From positions 34,165,396-34,229,395 of the forward strand of contig NC_063054.1 of NCBI RefSeq assembly GCF_018812025.1: a stretch of DNA of 64,000 nt. The letters are read 5' to 3'. The DNA is from Megalobrama amblycephala (Eukaryota > Chordata > Actinopteri > Cypriniformes > Xenocyprididae). The position numbers and the translations under genes are program-made. Position 1 is the first letter of the stretch, and every line of letters starts with the position of its first letter. Shown here piece by piece: positions 12,272 through 24,039 of the stretch. Below the pieces are notes generated by a model. That model was not told where the DNA came from, did no database searches, and saw only the letters and a list, made by a program, of their open reading frames with translations.

Positions 12272-14975
12272 ACCTTATTGCTTACTTATTACATTTTAAC
12301 ATATTTTATTCACTTTAATCACAGCAACGACTTCTACACATAATTTTAATACCTTTTTGTGCTATGTTGATATATGATGTTATAAAATTATGGCAGAATA
12401 AAAAATAAATACATTTATTACATTTTAATCACAAATGAAATGGCTGAATTGGCCTTTGGACGGTTAAACCGAATGACCTTTTCAAAATCTTTAAAGTACC
12501 TTTATATGTAGCAAAATATAATTAAAACCTTTTGGATTCAATAAAATCAAAACGTGATCTAGTTGTACTACCTTACATACTTTGGATGTCATATCTTTGT
12601 TTTTTATTATTATTAAGGCCTTTGGACAAAAAAATGATCTGTCACGTCATTGAGCCGTGTAAATAACGACTGCAATCTTGTATTATTCCTGACCCTGTTT
12701 TGATGTAAAGTAAATGGAGTCGAGGAGTTGATCCCGTTGACTCCCACCATAAGAGCCAAAAAACCTGGACTCGAACATCCCTACATGAACTTTTAACTTT
12801 TTCTCTCTAATAAACTGACACAAATTGTTAAATTGCTGCTTGTAACTTTTGAATTATAACTGAAATAATATTTTTAAATTAATTTGGTATCTGGGTACTA
12901 ATTGTACAGCTGTTGTCCCAAAATACTGTCATTACCTTCATGCAAAAAGCATTTTAGAGTAATAACAAGGATTAGAAATGCCATTCAATGGCAAGATTTT
13001 TTTGATATAATTATACATTTATTCGGTATCATTACCAAACTTGTTAGTATTTGACCATTTTTCAGTGTCTTTAACTGAATCAGTCAAGCATGTGTGTTTG
13101 AACGAGTAGTGTCTGACTCTGAAGTGTTAAATACTGTTATTGAGTTCTGTGTTTATATCAGTTATCTGCCTACATTGCCTAATGTAGCACAATCATTTAT
13201 AAAAGAGTGATCTGTATGAACTCACATTCCACAGATGTGGCATTTTCACCGTACAGCAATCAAATGTTCAAATCTTGAAGGCAAGTTGCCCTATCATTTT
13301 TTTCTTTTGTCACACACAGACTCTGTAGCAGGACACTTAAACCTTTGCAAAGATTAAATGCTCTTTCCATGTGGCTTTCTGTACATGCAGTAAAAAGTCG
13401 ATCAAATATGTCAGGACTTCAGACTCTATTATCTGGATATAGTGATTTCTAAGAAAGAAATTCATGTTTGTGATGTGTAGCATCCATTTTGTTTGACTCA
13501 TTTAATGAGATATCTGTCTGGTCATTTCTAAGCATGTGTTAAGCCCCAAGATTGTGTTCTTGCAAATTTCCCTTTTGATCTTTAGTAGATGAGCAATTTA
13601 AAGCTGAAAATCGAAAATTGCAGAGCTACGTCAGGGAGCCATCTGATGAATTATGAAATTTTATTAATCTGTCAGGATGATGTTGATCCAACTAGGCAAC
13701 TTGCCACAATCATTAAACCACAAATAACTTTTGTTGACGCCCTTTAGAGTCGCAGACACAGCCATTTGTGCTATTTAAAGTCAGCTGAGGCTTCATTGTG
13801 CAGTTCTGCTGTGGTTTCTGCACAAATAACTTTTGTATAATTTAGAGTTAAGTCTACTGTTGCCATTTCTCTCATCATGCACTGGCTAATTCATTTAGAT
13901 AAGCAATTTAATGAGCTCAACGAAAAACAGATCCCACCACAAAGACAACATTTATTTTAAGCAACTCTTCTTTTGATTTGTGTTACAGCCTATGGCCTGA
14001 ATAATATATAACTTATATTGCGTTGGGGCTCCCCGCTTTGTCCAGGGAAATCTTGCTGGCCCCAAATTGCGCATGGAAGAGGGTCTGTGCTCTCCTTTAG
14101 AGTTTAGTTTCTTTCCCTAATATGAGCACTAATTGACTTAATTATGGAAATGCAGTGTCTCAAAGTAAAAGACTTGAGTATTCAGGGCTCTAGAATGATC
14201 ATTTCAAGCTCCCAGGTTCATGCGTGGAATTCATCTAAATGATTCACTTAGTTTTGAAACTATACTTTAGATTTAGTGAAGTATTTCATGTTATTAAAAA
14301 TAAAAGTTATTATATCTATGAAGAATTTTTTGCAGCTTAATGTTTCCCTGAAGAAAAAGTCTGTAAATGCACATTTAGCTAACTTGTGAACTTTTTGGAG
14401 TATACTGGCATACGTATATGTAGATATATCTGTGTACGTACATGTCTTGAACTCATATACTTATATACACATACTAGGGTTAGTGGTTCTTGAACCACTA
14501 GTCACCGCTGTCGTAAGCCATCGAGTACTCGAGCGCACATTAAACATTACAGCAGACTTGTTTTTCTTAAAGGTGCAGGATGTGATATTGACAGCTAGTA
14601 GTTGAAATGGATGCTGCGATCCAAATTCAAGATGATGGCAATTAGACTACATGATTTTTGTCTTATTATATCATAAACAATTTTCAACCGGTTGAGTGAA
14701 GATCTAAGTGATGCAAGTACAGATCCATTTTTACTGTTGAGAACCTGTGAAATATTATATGAGGAGGTTAATGTTGCATAATACCTCTAGGCTAACTGTT
14801 AAAATGAATTTTATTAATATATGTATGCACATTCTTTGACATCAAATTTGCAGATGTTAAGGTTATAATGTTGTGCGTCAATTTACAACTTATTTGGAAT
14901 GTGCTAAATACAAAATGAAACCCATTACTTTAATGTTTTTACAATACATATAAGAGGCATATTTGTTGCAAACGT
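12272..14975 (+). other. atad2b intron, mostly unique sequence
   Basis: No exon or complete element recognised. GAACATCCCTA near 12773 looks like a right hAT-type end without a partner. A short perfect hairpin AGTGGTTC-TT-GAACCACT lies near 14491. The 13090-14230 part is less simple in composition and could include conserved non-coding sequence; nothing in the window tests this. Confidence 0.45.
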
Positions 14976-15222
14976 TGTCCTCACTTAAGGTCCAACTGTA
15001 GAAAAGAAAATTGTCCACACAAGACGTCATCTCAGCTGACCCCACTTGAACGTTCAACTTTCCTTCAAGAATTGTAGTGTCCTTCACACAGCATTAACTA
15101 ACATTGCACTACAATCTACAGACACTCATCCATGACAAAGAACTCCTGAAAATGATGCAATGGTTCATTCTTCACCAAAACACAACCTGAAAGGTTCTAA
15201 AGTACATCTATTCTTGCTTTAC
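14976..15222 (+). repeat. Left arm of a 240-bp inverted duplication
   Basis: This arm begins TGTCCTCACTTAAGGTCCAA and ends at TCTATTCTTGCTTTAC. Its reverse complement recurs at 17385-17624 with few differences. The spacer is about 2.16 kb. Similarity stops sharply on both sides of each arm. No coding function is apparent. Confidence 0.9.
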
Positions 15223-17384
15223 TATATATAGAGGGGTTATTCAACACTTTTTTTTCCTGTGCGTGTGTGCGTGCATATATATGTGTATATATGTGTTTTA
15301 TATATATAAAACATATATATATATATATTATAATAATTAGGGCTGTCAACATTAACATGTTAACGCATGTGATTAATTCAAAATCCTAAACGCATTAAAA
15401 TAATTGAATGCATTTAACGCAGAAAAAAATATGGAAGCATGTGAAATTGCGTCATAACGTAATTTACGTCACGCAGTTCTTAAAGTCCATGCTGATTATA
15501 TAAGAGATGGCAGAGAATTATTCATTCCAGTGTCTGTTTCGCTTTAAAACATGAACTCTTTATCATCTGTGGCCAGATGATATGCAAACAATGTTTCTCG
15601 GCTGGATAAAGCAAACCAGCTTCTTGCTATGAAAGTTTTGATGGTTGAGGATTGCAATCAAAGTAAAGACGATTGCGGTGACGTACAGGAGTCATACATT
15701 AAGTACGCGTGAGTCTGTTATATTGATTTGCAAACAAAATCATGTATGAGCGCTCTCGACACACTGATCGCACATTGTATTTATTAGGGCTGTCCACGAC
15801 TACGGATTTAGATTCCACTAGATAGTGCGCACTAACTCTTTCCGCGCTTAAGGCCAAAGGAGTAACGTTACAGGCTACTTTGAAAGGCTCACATGCTCAA
15901 CTGTGCACGAGATGGAGCGGGACAAGACAACTTTTATTTTCTTTCACACACAGCACAGAGAAACAACTTTCTAATGAAGCGACCAAACTGCCTGTCAAGT
16001 GATAGACGAAACTGACAATGATTTTTATCTTTTTTAACCTGAATTGAAAGGCAATGTGGATAAACATTCACAGCCACAATGTACAGAACACCACACAAAT
16101 ATATAGAAGAAAGTGAATAAAAACATTTTGGATCAATAAACCATAAAAAATATATATAAATAACTGCAGAAAGGCCACACTGCAGATAGATATGCATTAT
16201 GCATGTGGGCAAATCAAATTAAATCGGCTAAATTGCCTGTGCGAGCAAGCTTTAACTCTTCAGCAACATCGATGCACTGAAAAACAATCAAATTAATTTA
16301 CAGAATTGAATTAGAACATTTAAAAAAAATAAAAATAATTAAAAAAATGAAATGGTCATAATCAAGTCACAAGTGCAAAATGCCTAAAGTGCAGGGGAAC
16401 ATATATTCAAAACACAAGCCGCAAATAGTTAAATTAGATAACCCAGAGTGATCAATAAATACATTAAAGTTATTTTTTTAATAAATTTGAAAGAAATTAT
16501 TAAAATAACGAAAGTATAGCCAAAATAGTCAACTTTTTCTTTTTAACTGCAAAGTCAATAAATGTTAAACTGGAGTGGCAGTCTTTTTAGCTAAACATGT
16601 TCACAGCGTCCAAAAATCAAATTTGAAATGAAACGGCAGAAATGTATTAAAAAAAAAAAAAAAATCCAGTCTTTCACGCGATCTGCATGTGTCCGTTTGA
16701 GACTTTTCAAATAGTGCGCTAGTCAGCTCATTAACGTTGGCCGGCAGAAGCGCGCCACAGTGTTTGTGGTTGTTGAGCTGTAGGACATGAGCTGTTGGCA
16801 CAACTCATCTTACGTTTTTTAGATCATCCAATTCTACACTTTAGATTTTCTTATCCCAGACATTGTTAAAGATTTAATCCCTGCCGCCAAGTCGAATCAG
16901 GCTCCTCCTATCGAAGCTTTTGTGTACATAAATGTATGAATTATTTGAAATCATATCATTTGGTTATTTGGTGTCCTTTTTTGGAAAGACATCTAAATTT
17001 ACCTTAAAAAAGCTGAAAAATACAGTTTTATGAAAATCGCATTTAAATCCGATGGTTTACTTTGCTTGATATAGGCAATGATGGCAAAATGGACATGTTA
17101 AGCAAGATAAATGGTGTATGCTTAATTTCACGATGAGTGTGCGATTTCTTTTCTGTGTCAATTGCTACTGTTTCATTAAGATTGAATGTGCAGTTTTTGG
17201 AACAAAGCCTTTTTGACTATCCAGTTATTGAACTAGTTATCTTTGAGTCAAGACTCAAGGACATAACAGATATTTGAACAATGTCTTTTTCTTGTGCATT
17301 GTGGGTATTTATGTATCCTCTACTTTGGACTATAATAGTTTAGAAGCAACAGCAGGCTGTTATTTGAACTCAGAGTGTTCCGAA

Positions 17385-17624
17385 GTAAAGCGAGAATAGA
17401 TGTACTTTAGAACCTTTCAGGCTGTGTTTTGGTGAAGAATGAACCATTGCGTCGTTTTCAGGAGTTCTTTGTCATGGATGAGTGTCTGTAGATTGTAGTG
17501 CAATGTTAGACTGCGTGTGAAGGACATTACAATTCTTGAAGGAAAGTTGAACGTTCAAGTGGGGTCGGTTGTACATCTTGTGTGGACAATTTTCTTTTCT
17601 ACAGTTGGACCTTAAGTGGGGACA
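17385..17624 (-). repeat. Right arm of the 240-bp inverted duplication
   Basis: Reverse complement of 14976-15222, sharing ATTGTCCACACAAGA-type and TTCAAGAATTGTA-type steps in inverted order. The small differences (for example AAGTGGGG versus AAGTGAGG) imply some age. See the left arm. Confidence 0.9.
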
Positions 17625-18387
17625 AGAAAAAAGTGTCTCATGAATCATGAAAATGATATATAAATATTTATATATGGTCACAGACCAATGGCCAAGATCA
17701 AGATTTTTGCTAAATACATTAAATTTCAGTTTATTTTTCACCATACCCTATCATATACCCCATTAATGTTGTTAATTTATGCAATTTGAAATGTTAATAT
17801 GCATTAGTATATGTAGAAATTAACCTTTACCAAGATGATTAAATGTTATAAAATAATTTTTTTTTAGTGTATAACATATAGAACCTTATTATAAATTTTT
17901 TTTTTTTTTTTTTGTCTGTTTGTTTTTTTAAATTGCCATCAAAGATGTAGCCCTACTCAACCCTCCACAGACACACTGAAGCTCGAGTCGCCATTGGCTA
18001 GTAATTTTTTTTTTTTATTTTAGTCACAAGACTTTTTACATGGAATGCAAGAACAATGCAAATGAAAAAATTCTACATAAATATTTTTAAGAAATCCTCA
18101 AAGATGAAATACATGATTAGAAAAATAATCTGCAGGTGTATTTGAAATGTTTTAACTAATCATCTTTTAATTAATGTCATTTCAGTTCTACTTTCTGAGT
18201 GTGAATTATCATATGCAGTAAAAGACAACAATATTCAAGCACTGTAAAACATTTTGCCGCAAACTGGCTTCTGTCCGGTCTCTTCAGACCTTACTGTACA
18301 TGATTTATGAGCTTCTACAACTTTTGACCTCCTAACTGAACTCCTTTCCACAAATTGATAATAGAAATAAAGAGTATAAATAAAAAT

Positions 18388-18460
18388 GGTAAAACTTTAC
18401 AATAAGGTCTCATTTATTAACTTTAATGTATGTAAATATAGATTAATCCTTATTAAAGAT
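18388..18460 (+). repeat. Terminal fragment of the GGTAACACTTTACAATA element family
   Basis: GGTAAAACTTTACAATAAGG followed by TCTCATTTATTAACTTTAAT matches the left end of the complete foldback at 26511-26851. The remainder is lost or too diverged to follow. Confidence 0.6.
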
Positions 18461-20064
18461 TCAAAAGTTATTCAGTTAAGAGCAGTGATTGATTTTGTTG
18501 AAGTCTGTTGTTTGATTTAACATTTAAAAACACATACAGCAGCAGGAATATTAGGCTTCTGTCACTTTAAGACTAATGCACGGATCCAATGTACTGTTAC
18601 ACGTTTACTTTCTCAATACTTGTCAAGATGGGCATTTTGACATAATTTTGAGTGAAACTGTCCGTTCAAGAGCAAAAATAAGAATATTCGTGTGCTGTCA
18701 AACGCGGCTTTCTGGGCTCGCTCTTCAGATGTGGGTGCACACAAAACTTCTTACACAGCGCGTGTGAGAAAATACTTTTTTTTTTCAGTCATCTCTGAAA
18801 TTTTGTCACATATATGAGTGATTTACTGTCGTTGTAGAGGGTTGGTTCATCACAAATGTTCACAAAGATTAAAGGTGTACTGCTCAACATCTTATTTTTC
18901 TAGTGAAAACCGATAATAGCATGTGTAATTTTGTTCTGTTTTGAAATGGCAAATGGCTCACAAATGCACCTCAGTCATTTTGTACAGCATCATGTCAAGA
19001 GTAAACAATTGATATTCACGTGTCTTGCATGTTTTAGGATGCGCAGTACATTATTTTCATTATAAATAATAGATGCCATGGGATTGCTACAATGTAAAGC
19101 TTTTTCCTGTTTAATGTCTCTCTCTAGCCTTCCATCTTATTTGCCTTCTTCTGTACAATGAATGACGCAATCATGTAAGTTCTTATTGCTGGAGATTAGT
19201 AGAAGCTCATGTTTGTCCTCTGTAATGACACATGGGAGTTCCTCTGTCGCTCTAGGGGTAATGGGACTTCATGAATACAAGGTGTAATGCACTCATTATC
19301 TTTATGAAGACACCTTCATTTATCCCCTGCATCACATTTGTACATTGGATATAAGAGACGGCCAGGTTTCTTTTCGGCGCTAATGTCATGTCATTTCGAA
19401 AAAAGTTATTGGCCCAAAAAAGGCCCATTTATAGCACACGTCTTTTGTGACTAGTAATTGCTATTTTCGTTGCGTGTTCTGCCACCTTGTTAGCAGATCT
19501 AGTTTCTCTTGGCAAATGAGGTTTTGGCTCAGTGGGTTTTATTTTCTGATAGAAGTAACATCACATTTAATGATTAAATATGCCCATGTCCTGCCTCTTG
19601 ATTAGCAAATGCAAAAATGGATCCACATGCGATGACAAAAAAACGTTCCAAAAAATGTTTAGATTTTGTAATACTTTTAATTGTAATGATTGAGATTTAC
19701 TTTTTCTGCAAAAGATGGGGTAGTAGCATAGTGATTAAAGATTGTACTATTGTAAATTAGCTGTAAATTTGATAGTTTAACAAAAAAGTCTGCTAAATGT
19801 TTTATTTTTCTCATTGCAACATACTGTTGCTGGTTTTTAAACTATGATCTAAATAATTATACTGTGAGTTTTGCTACTTTCCTCTGTTAATTAATTTTCA
19901 ATGTGCTGCATTTTAATTAATTTAATTTATCAAATTAATCATGTTTTAATATATGCCAAGTAAAAAAAGAAATGAGCAATATATGTAGAGGTCAGAGGGT
20001 ATGATTTAATCTTTTAATACACTTTTTTGGGGTGTGAAATTAACATTTTAAATTGACAGCCCTA

Positions 20065-22651
20065 ATTATAATGCATTTGTTCAGTCATTTTTTTTCAAGA
20101 TTTAATTTACTACTTTTTTTTGTACATAGGCCCTATAATAACTGTGGACATTCTCACTCTCCCTAAATGATGATTTTTCAGTTTGATATCATGAAAACAG
20201 TCTGCTAGTCTGTATCAAGTTATTTATGGAGTCCGACGGTGGTCGTTCATCTCAGAGCAGGAAAACATGCACCGCACAGCTGACCTTTGATTGATTCATC
20301 CACACTGAATCATTTAGTCTGTTAGACTGAATATTTCACCTGTTCTTCTTTATTGAATCGGTCATTTGTCATTTCCTGTAGCAGGCTGAGACAAAAACGC
20401 TCTTAAAAGAGCGTTGGACCTGACCTGACCCGCAAATGCGATAGTTTTGATGTTTAATTCATAAATCCCGCCCATAAAAATTTCATCTGCAACTGAAATC
20501 CTTAGCAGTGGATCTGATCTGTTGACATTCGTCTGAGGTGAACCGACAGAGGTTCTGCTCACCGTTTGAGTCCTTTGTCAGTTTTGCGGCCCAAAATAAC
20601 GCAAGTCCCTGTTGGACGTAATCGCATCTGACTGTGCTTGAGCTTCTGAGTAAAGTCAAGCTTTTGAACTGCCAATTTCTCAAATCTGCCATCAAGGGTG
20701 AGTTTAACCGTCCTGGTGTCCGGCTCTTGGCCATTACCTGCGGTTTCTTCCGTCATATTGCTTTTGTTTATCTTCACTTTCAGTGTATTTCTTTCTCTAA
20801 AGAGCAGGATAAATGATTCAAAGCCTCATCATTCAGACCAGATGCTGCGTCTCTCGCCTTCGATGTTCTCGTTCCCTGGGCTTCAGGTAATCACAATCCC
20901 AGCTTGGTATTAATCCGAATTTCGCGGCCTCCTAATGGTGTCCATTAAACGCAAGCTCTGTAGACGACATGCCCGGTCTATCATGCGGTTCTACATAAAC
21001 CTCACCGTGGAATCTAAGCATCCGACACAGCGGTTGGTGACGAACCCAGCAGGCCAGCCGAGTGACTACGATATATCTGAAACTTTAGCGCCAAAAGGAC
21101 TTCATTTCCACTTTTTTTTATTGCCTCTTAACAGTAGATCTGATCAGAGTAGAAGTGGCTTCCTTCCTTATCAACAGAAGAGCATTTTCCATGAGCGCCA
21201 AAGTCCAATAAATAAACTCTTTTCCCGGTAGGCCACTAGCCAACTCTTACACGTCAGAAGTGGTTGTTAAAGAAGATAAAGAAGGGGACCAGTTATAGAG
21301 TGCAACAGTCTGGATCTGAAAGTAAAAATCTTATTCATTTTCTTCATAAGGGAATTGATTTTTAATGATAAATTACAAACGTTTAGAAACAGACTTGCTG
21401 TGGGGTATTTGCTTTTGTTAAAGCTATCAGCCCATATTATTTAATCTTTAAGTACACATGAAATCAAAATTGACCTTATTTATTTTGTTAGCTCAACAAA
21501 ATAGCTCAACAAAATTTTGTTAGCTTGGGTTGAAATCGCTTAAAACCACTCCCCTCCAACAGTTAGTCTGCTATGAGCGAGAGATGGAGAGGAGGAGCGC
21601 TAAAGTAAAACTCTGCCCTCTATTCAATATTCCGTTTCACTTGGAAATACGTCACAACACTGGAGAAAAGTCATTTGCAACTTCCGGTTCACGCGGACTT
21701 TAATTTTTAAATAATTAACAGTGGAATTCATGGTGAAAAACTTTATTACACATGAATCTTCAAATAAATGCCTGCCAATTAGAGAATCAAAACAAACAAA
21801 TCATGCCAAAAGAACTTTCTAGTGCTCATCCAGTCTTATGAAGCACCACAAATGATTTAATCGAGTCAATCTCTCTTTCTCAAACTAAATATTTTATTTT
21901 TATTTTATCTAAATCTAACTAAATATATCTAGCATTTTCAATTCATTCATATGGAAGTTGAGCTTTACTCTCGTGAGCCTGAAGATGCTCAACTTCCATA
22001 GGAATTAACTGAATACGCTCGCTCCGCGCCAGTGGACACGCACCGTCAGAAACAACCGTATTCTGCTTGTTTTCATTTCCTCTCATATACACACACACAC
22101 AACACTCGAACCTTCTATAAAATAATATTTCATACAGTTTGGAAAAGCTAGAGCGAATTACATGCACGCTCATTGCGCGGACATTCGCGTGGCTTATTAT
22201 TGCACAGGATATGCGCTGTGAGAGAAACGTGCTTGCAGCTTGCGTTCTCGCCCGCCGGTAGGCCTACTTTCCTTATAAAACCTTTACGAACTCATCATTT
22301 ATGTTGTTTGGAGTGTTGTGGGCTTATATTTTATCATTATGAAACTCACTGACAGAAGGCTGCTGTGTGCGACTCCGTTTAAGTATTTAAATTTTAATAT
22401 GTAAATGTAGCCTACTTGCATCTCAAAACCCTTTTATGACGCAAAATTAATTCAGTTAGATGTCTTAAGGGATTAAACAGACAGGACACAAACATCTTAT
22501 ATTTCAAAAGAGATCTGTGCATTATTGTGAATGCAGCTTATTCTTCCGCTGTCTATGATGACATCAGTAATAATCAAACAACCGTAAAGCTGAGAAAGAT
22601 AAATCCCTCACAGCTTTTGAATGGAAAACGTTCACATAGCCTATTCTTAAA
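20065..22651 (+). other. atad2b intron with a GC-richer unique island (about 20210-21240)
   Basis: The island has CpG-containing, non-repetitive sequence unlike its surroundings. It holds a minus-strand open frame from ATG 20756 to a GTGAGC donor after 20563 (see findings) and a hairpin ACGCTCTT-AAAAGAGCGT near 20396-20415. A relative of the 4119 repeat, beginning CACATGAAATCAAAATTGAC, occupies about 21456-21670. No gene is supported. Confidence 0.4.
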
Positions 22652-23519
22652 TAGGGGTGTAAATCGGACCGTTCATCACGATTCGATACAATATCGATTC
22701 TCATAGCCAGCGATTCGATATTTTCCGATACCTCAAAAAGTTCTGTGATACGATTCGATTCGATCAATATTTCGATATTTTGAGCCTACTTCACACAACC
22801 AGTTAAATTTTTATTAACTCACAACTGCAATCAAAATATATAACAAACATTTATTTCAAAATTTCACATCCTGAACCCTGATTGGGACATCCACAAATAA
22901 AAAATTCACACAGTAATCTAATGACAGCTTATGACATGACAACAGTCAAGAAAGTATTTTAGTTCTGTGCTAAAATGTGTAATGTCAAAAAACTGATAAA
23001 CAAGGAATATATATACACACACACACACATAATTAAAAGACATTTCTTTTAAATGTATAGCGCAGGTTTTTAATGAAGCAGCAACATATTATAGGTAGGA
23101 CAAAACAAGACAGGCTATTAATATTCTTTCATTGTGGAAATTTATTATAAAGGCTCTAATACAGAGCGGCACAATGCACTTGTGCACATCCCGTGTGCAG
23201 AATGATGCGCTTGAAGCAACACAGAGTCACAGCGCACAGCGCTCCTATGCGGCAGTTTATTGACCATATTCTTTCAGTGACAGTTTCAACAACTGTCCCG
23301 AGTGTCTTTCACAAGTTCTGAAAGGTAGTTTAAATGAGAATGTATGCATTGGCGATAATGCATAGACTGATATTGTGTGAAAATGTGGAGAGTGTTAAAA
23401 CAAAGGTGCCTCTATAATTAGCCCACAGGTATCGATTTTTTACGCATTGCATCGATGCATCGGATCGTTAGACATTAGATCGATGTATCAATCTATATCG
23501 ATGTATTGTTACACCCCTA
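22652..23519. mobile_element. hAT-like non-autonomous element with 8-bp TSD
   Basis: The left end TAGGGGTGTAAATCGGACC and right end TTGTTACACCCCTA are inverted over the TAGGGGTGTAA step. The flanks TTCTTAAA (22644-22651) and CTCTTAAA (23520-23527) match at 7 of 8. Subterminal regions are rich in ATCGATT/CGATTCGA steps on both sides. There is no transposase frame in 868 bp, so it is non-autonomous. Confidence 0.8.
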
Positions 23520-23796
23520 CTCTTAAATACTGAAAGCACTCTTTGTTTATTGCTTGTAATATTTCGTTGTTCCTCTTTATTATTATTTATTAGACTACTT
23601 GCTTTTATGTTTTGAAGCTGTTTACAGCCTATATTTAAAAATCTTAACATACTAGTACTTAATACTTAAACTAGTAATTATTTAAAAAGTACTTATAATT
23701 ACATAGATTTAAAAAAAAAAAAAAAAAAAAAAAAAGGTTACGAAACTAATTAATTAATTAATAATAAAAAGTGGGAAAAGAATCGTTTTGGAATCG

Positions 23797-23901
<105 letters not shown>

Positions 23902-23907
23902 ACACTC

Positions 23908-23985
23908 ACCGGCCACTTTATTAGGTACACCTTGATAATGCTGGGTTGGATACCCCCTTGGTCCATTCACATGGGGCCCCCTTAG
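23908..23985 (+). mobile_element. Terminal fragment of a common fish DNA element (CCGGCCACTTTATTAGGTAC)
   Basis: CTCACCGGCCACTTTATTAG followed by GTACACCTTGATAATGCTGG and GTTGGATACCCCCTT is the well-known terminal sequence of a repeat found across many fish. The internal part expected next is absent. A TG repeat follows, so the copy is truncated. Confidence 0.7.

Positions 23986-23993
<8 letters not shown>

Positions 23994-24021
<28 letters not shown>
23994..24021. repeat. (TG)n microsatellite
   Basis: Fourteen or so TG repeats after a TATATATATG lead-in. Confidence 0.95.
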
Positions 24022-24025
<4 letters not shown>

Positions 24026-24039
24026 TTTCATGGGTAAAA

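Larger units (their letters stand above)
15338..20064. mobile_element. Candidate composite hAT-like element, about 4.7 kb
   Basis: The left end TAGGGCTGTCAACATTAACA and the right end TTTTAAATTGACAGCCCTA are inverted over about 11 bp and share TTAAC/GTTAA steps. Flanks ATAATAAT and ATTATAAT match at 7 of 8 positions, but they are AT-rich and could agree by chance. A second left-type end TAGGGCTGTCCACGACTACG begins at 15785 without a found partner. No transposase frame survives. The right arm of the inverted duplication (17385-17624) is inside while its left arm is outside, which argues against a single simple insertion. The borders may therefore belong to two different elements. Confidence 0.4.

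Noticed and set aside
12600..12785. Possible hAT element ending GAACATCCCTA
   Set aside because: Only one terminus resembles a hAT end. I found no partner end or target duplication, so it is not listed as an element.
19720..19800. tRNA-like SINE head (GTAGTAGCATAGTGATTAAAG) and CTGCTAAATG tail
   Set aside because: The resemblance to a tRNA-derived SINE is short and diverged, and the central conserved part is missing.
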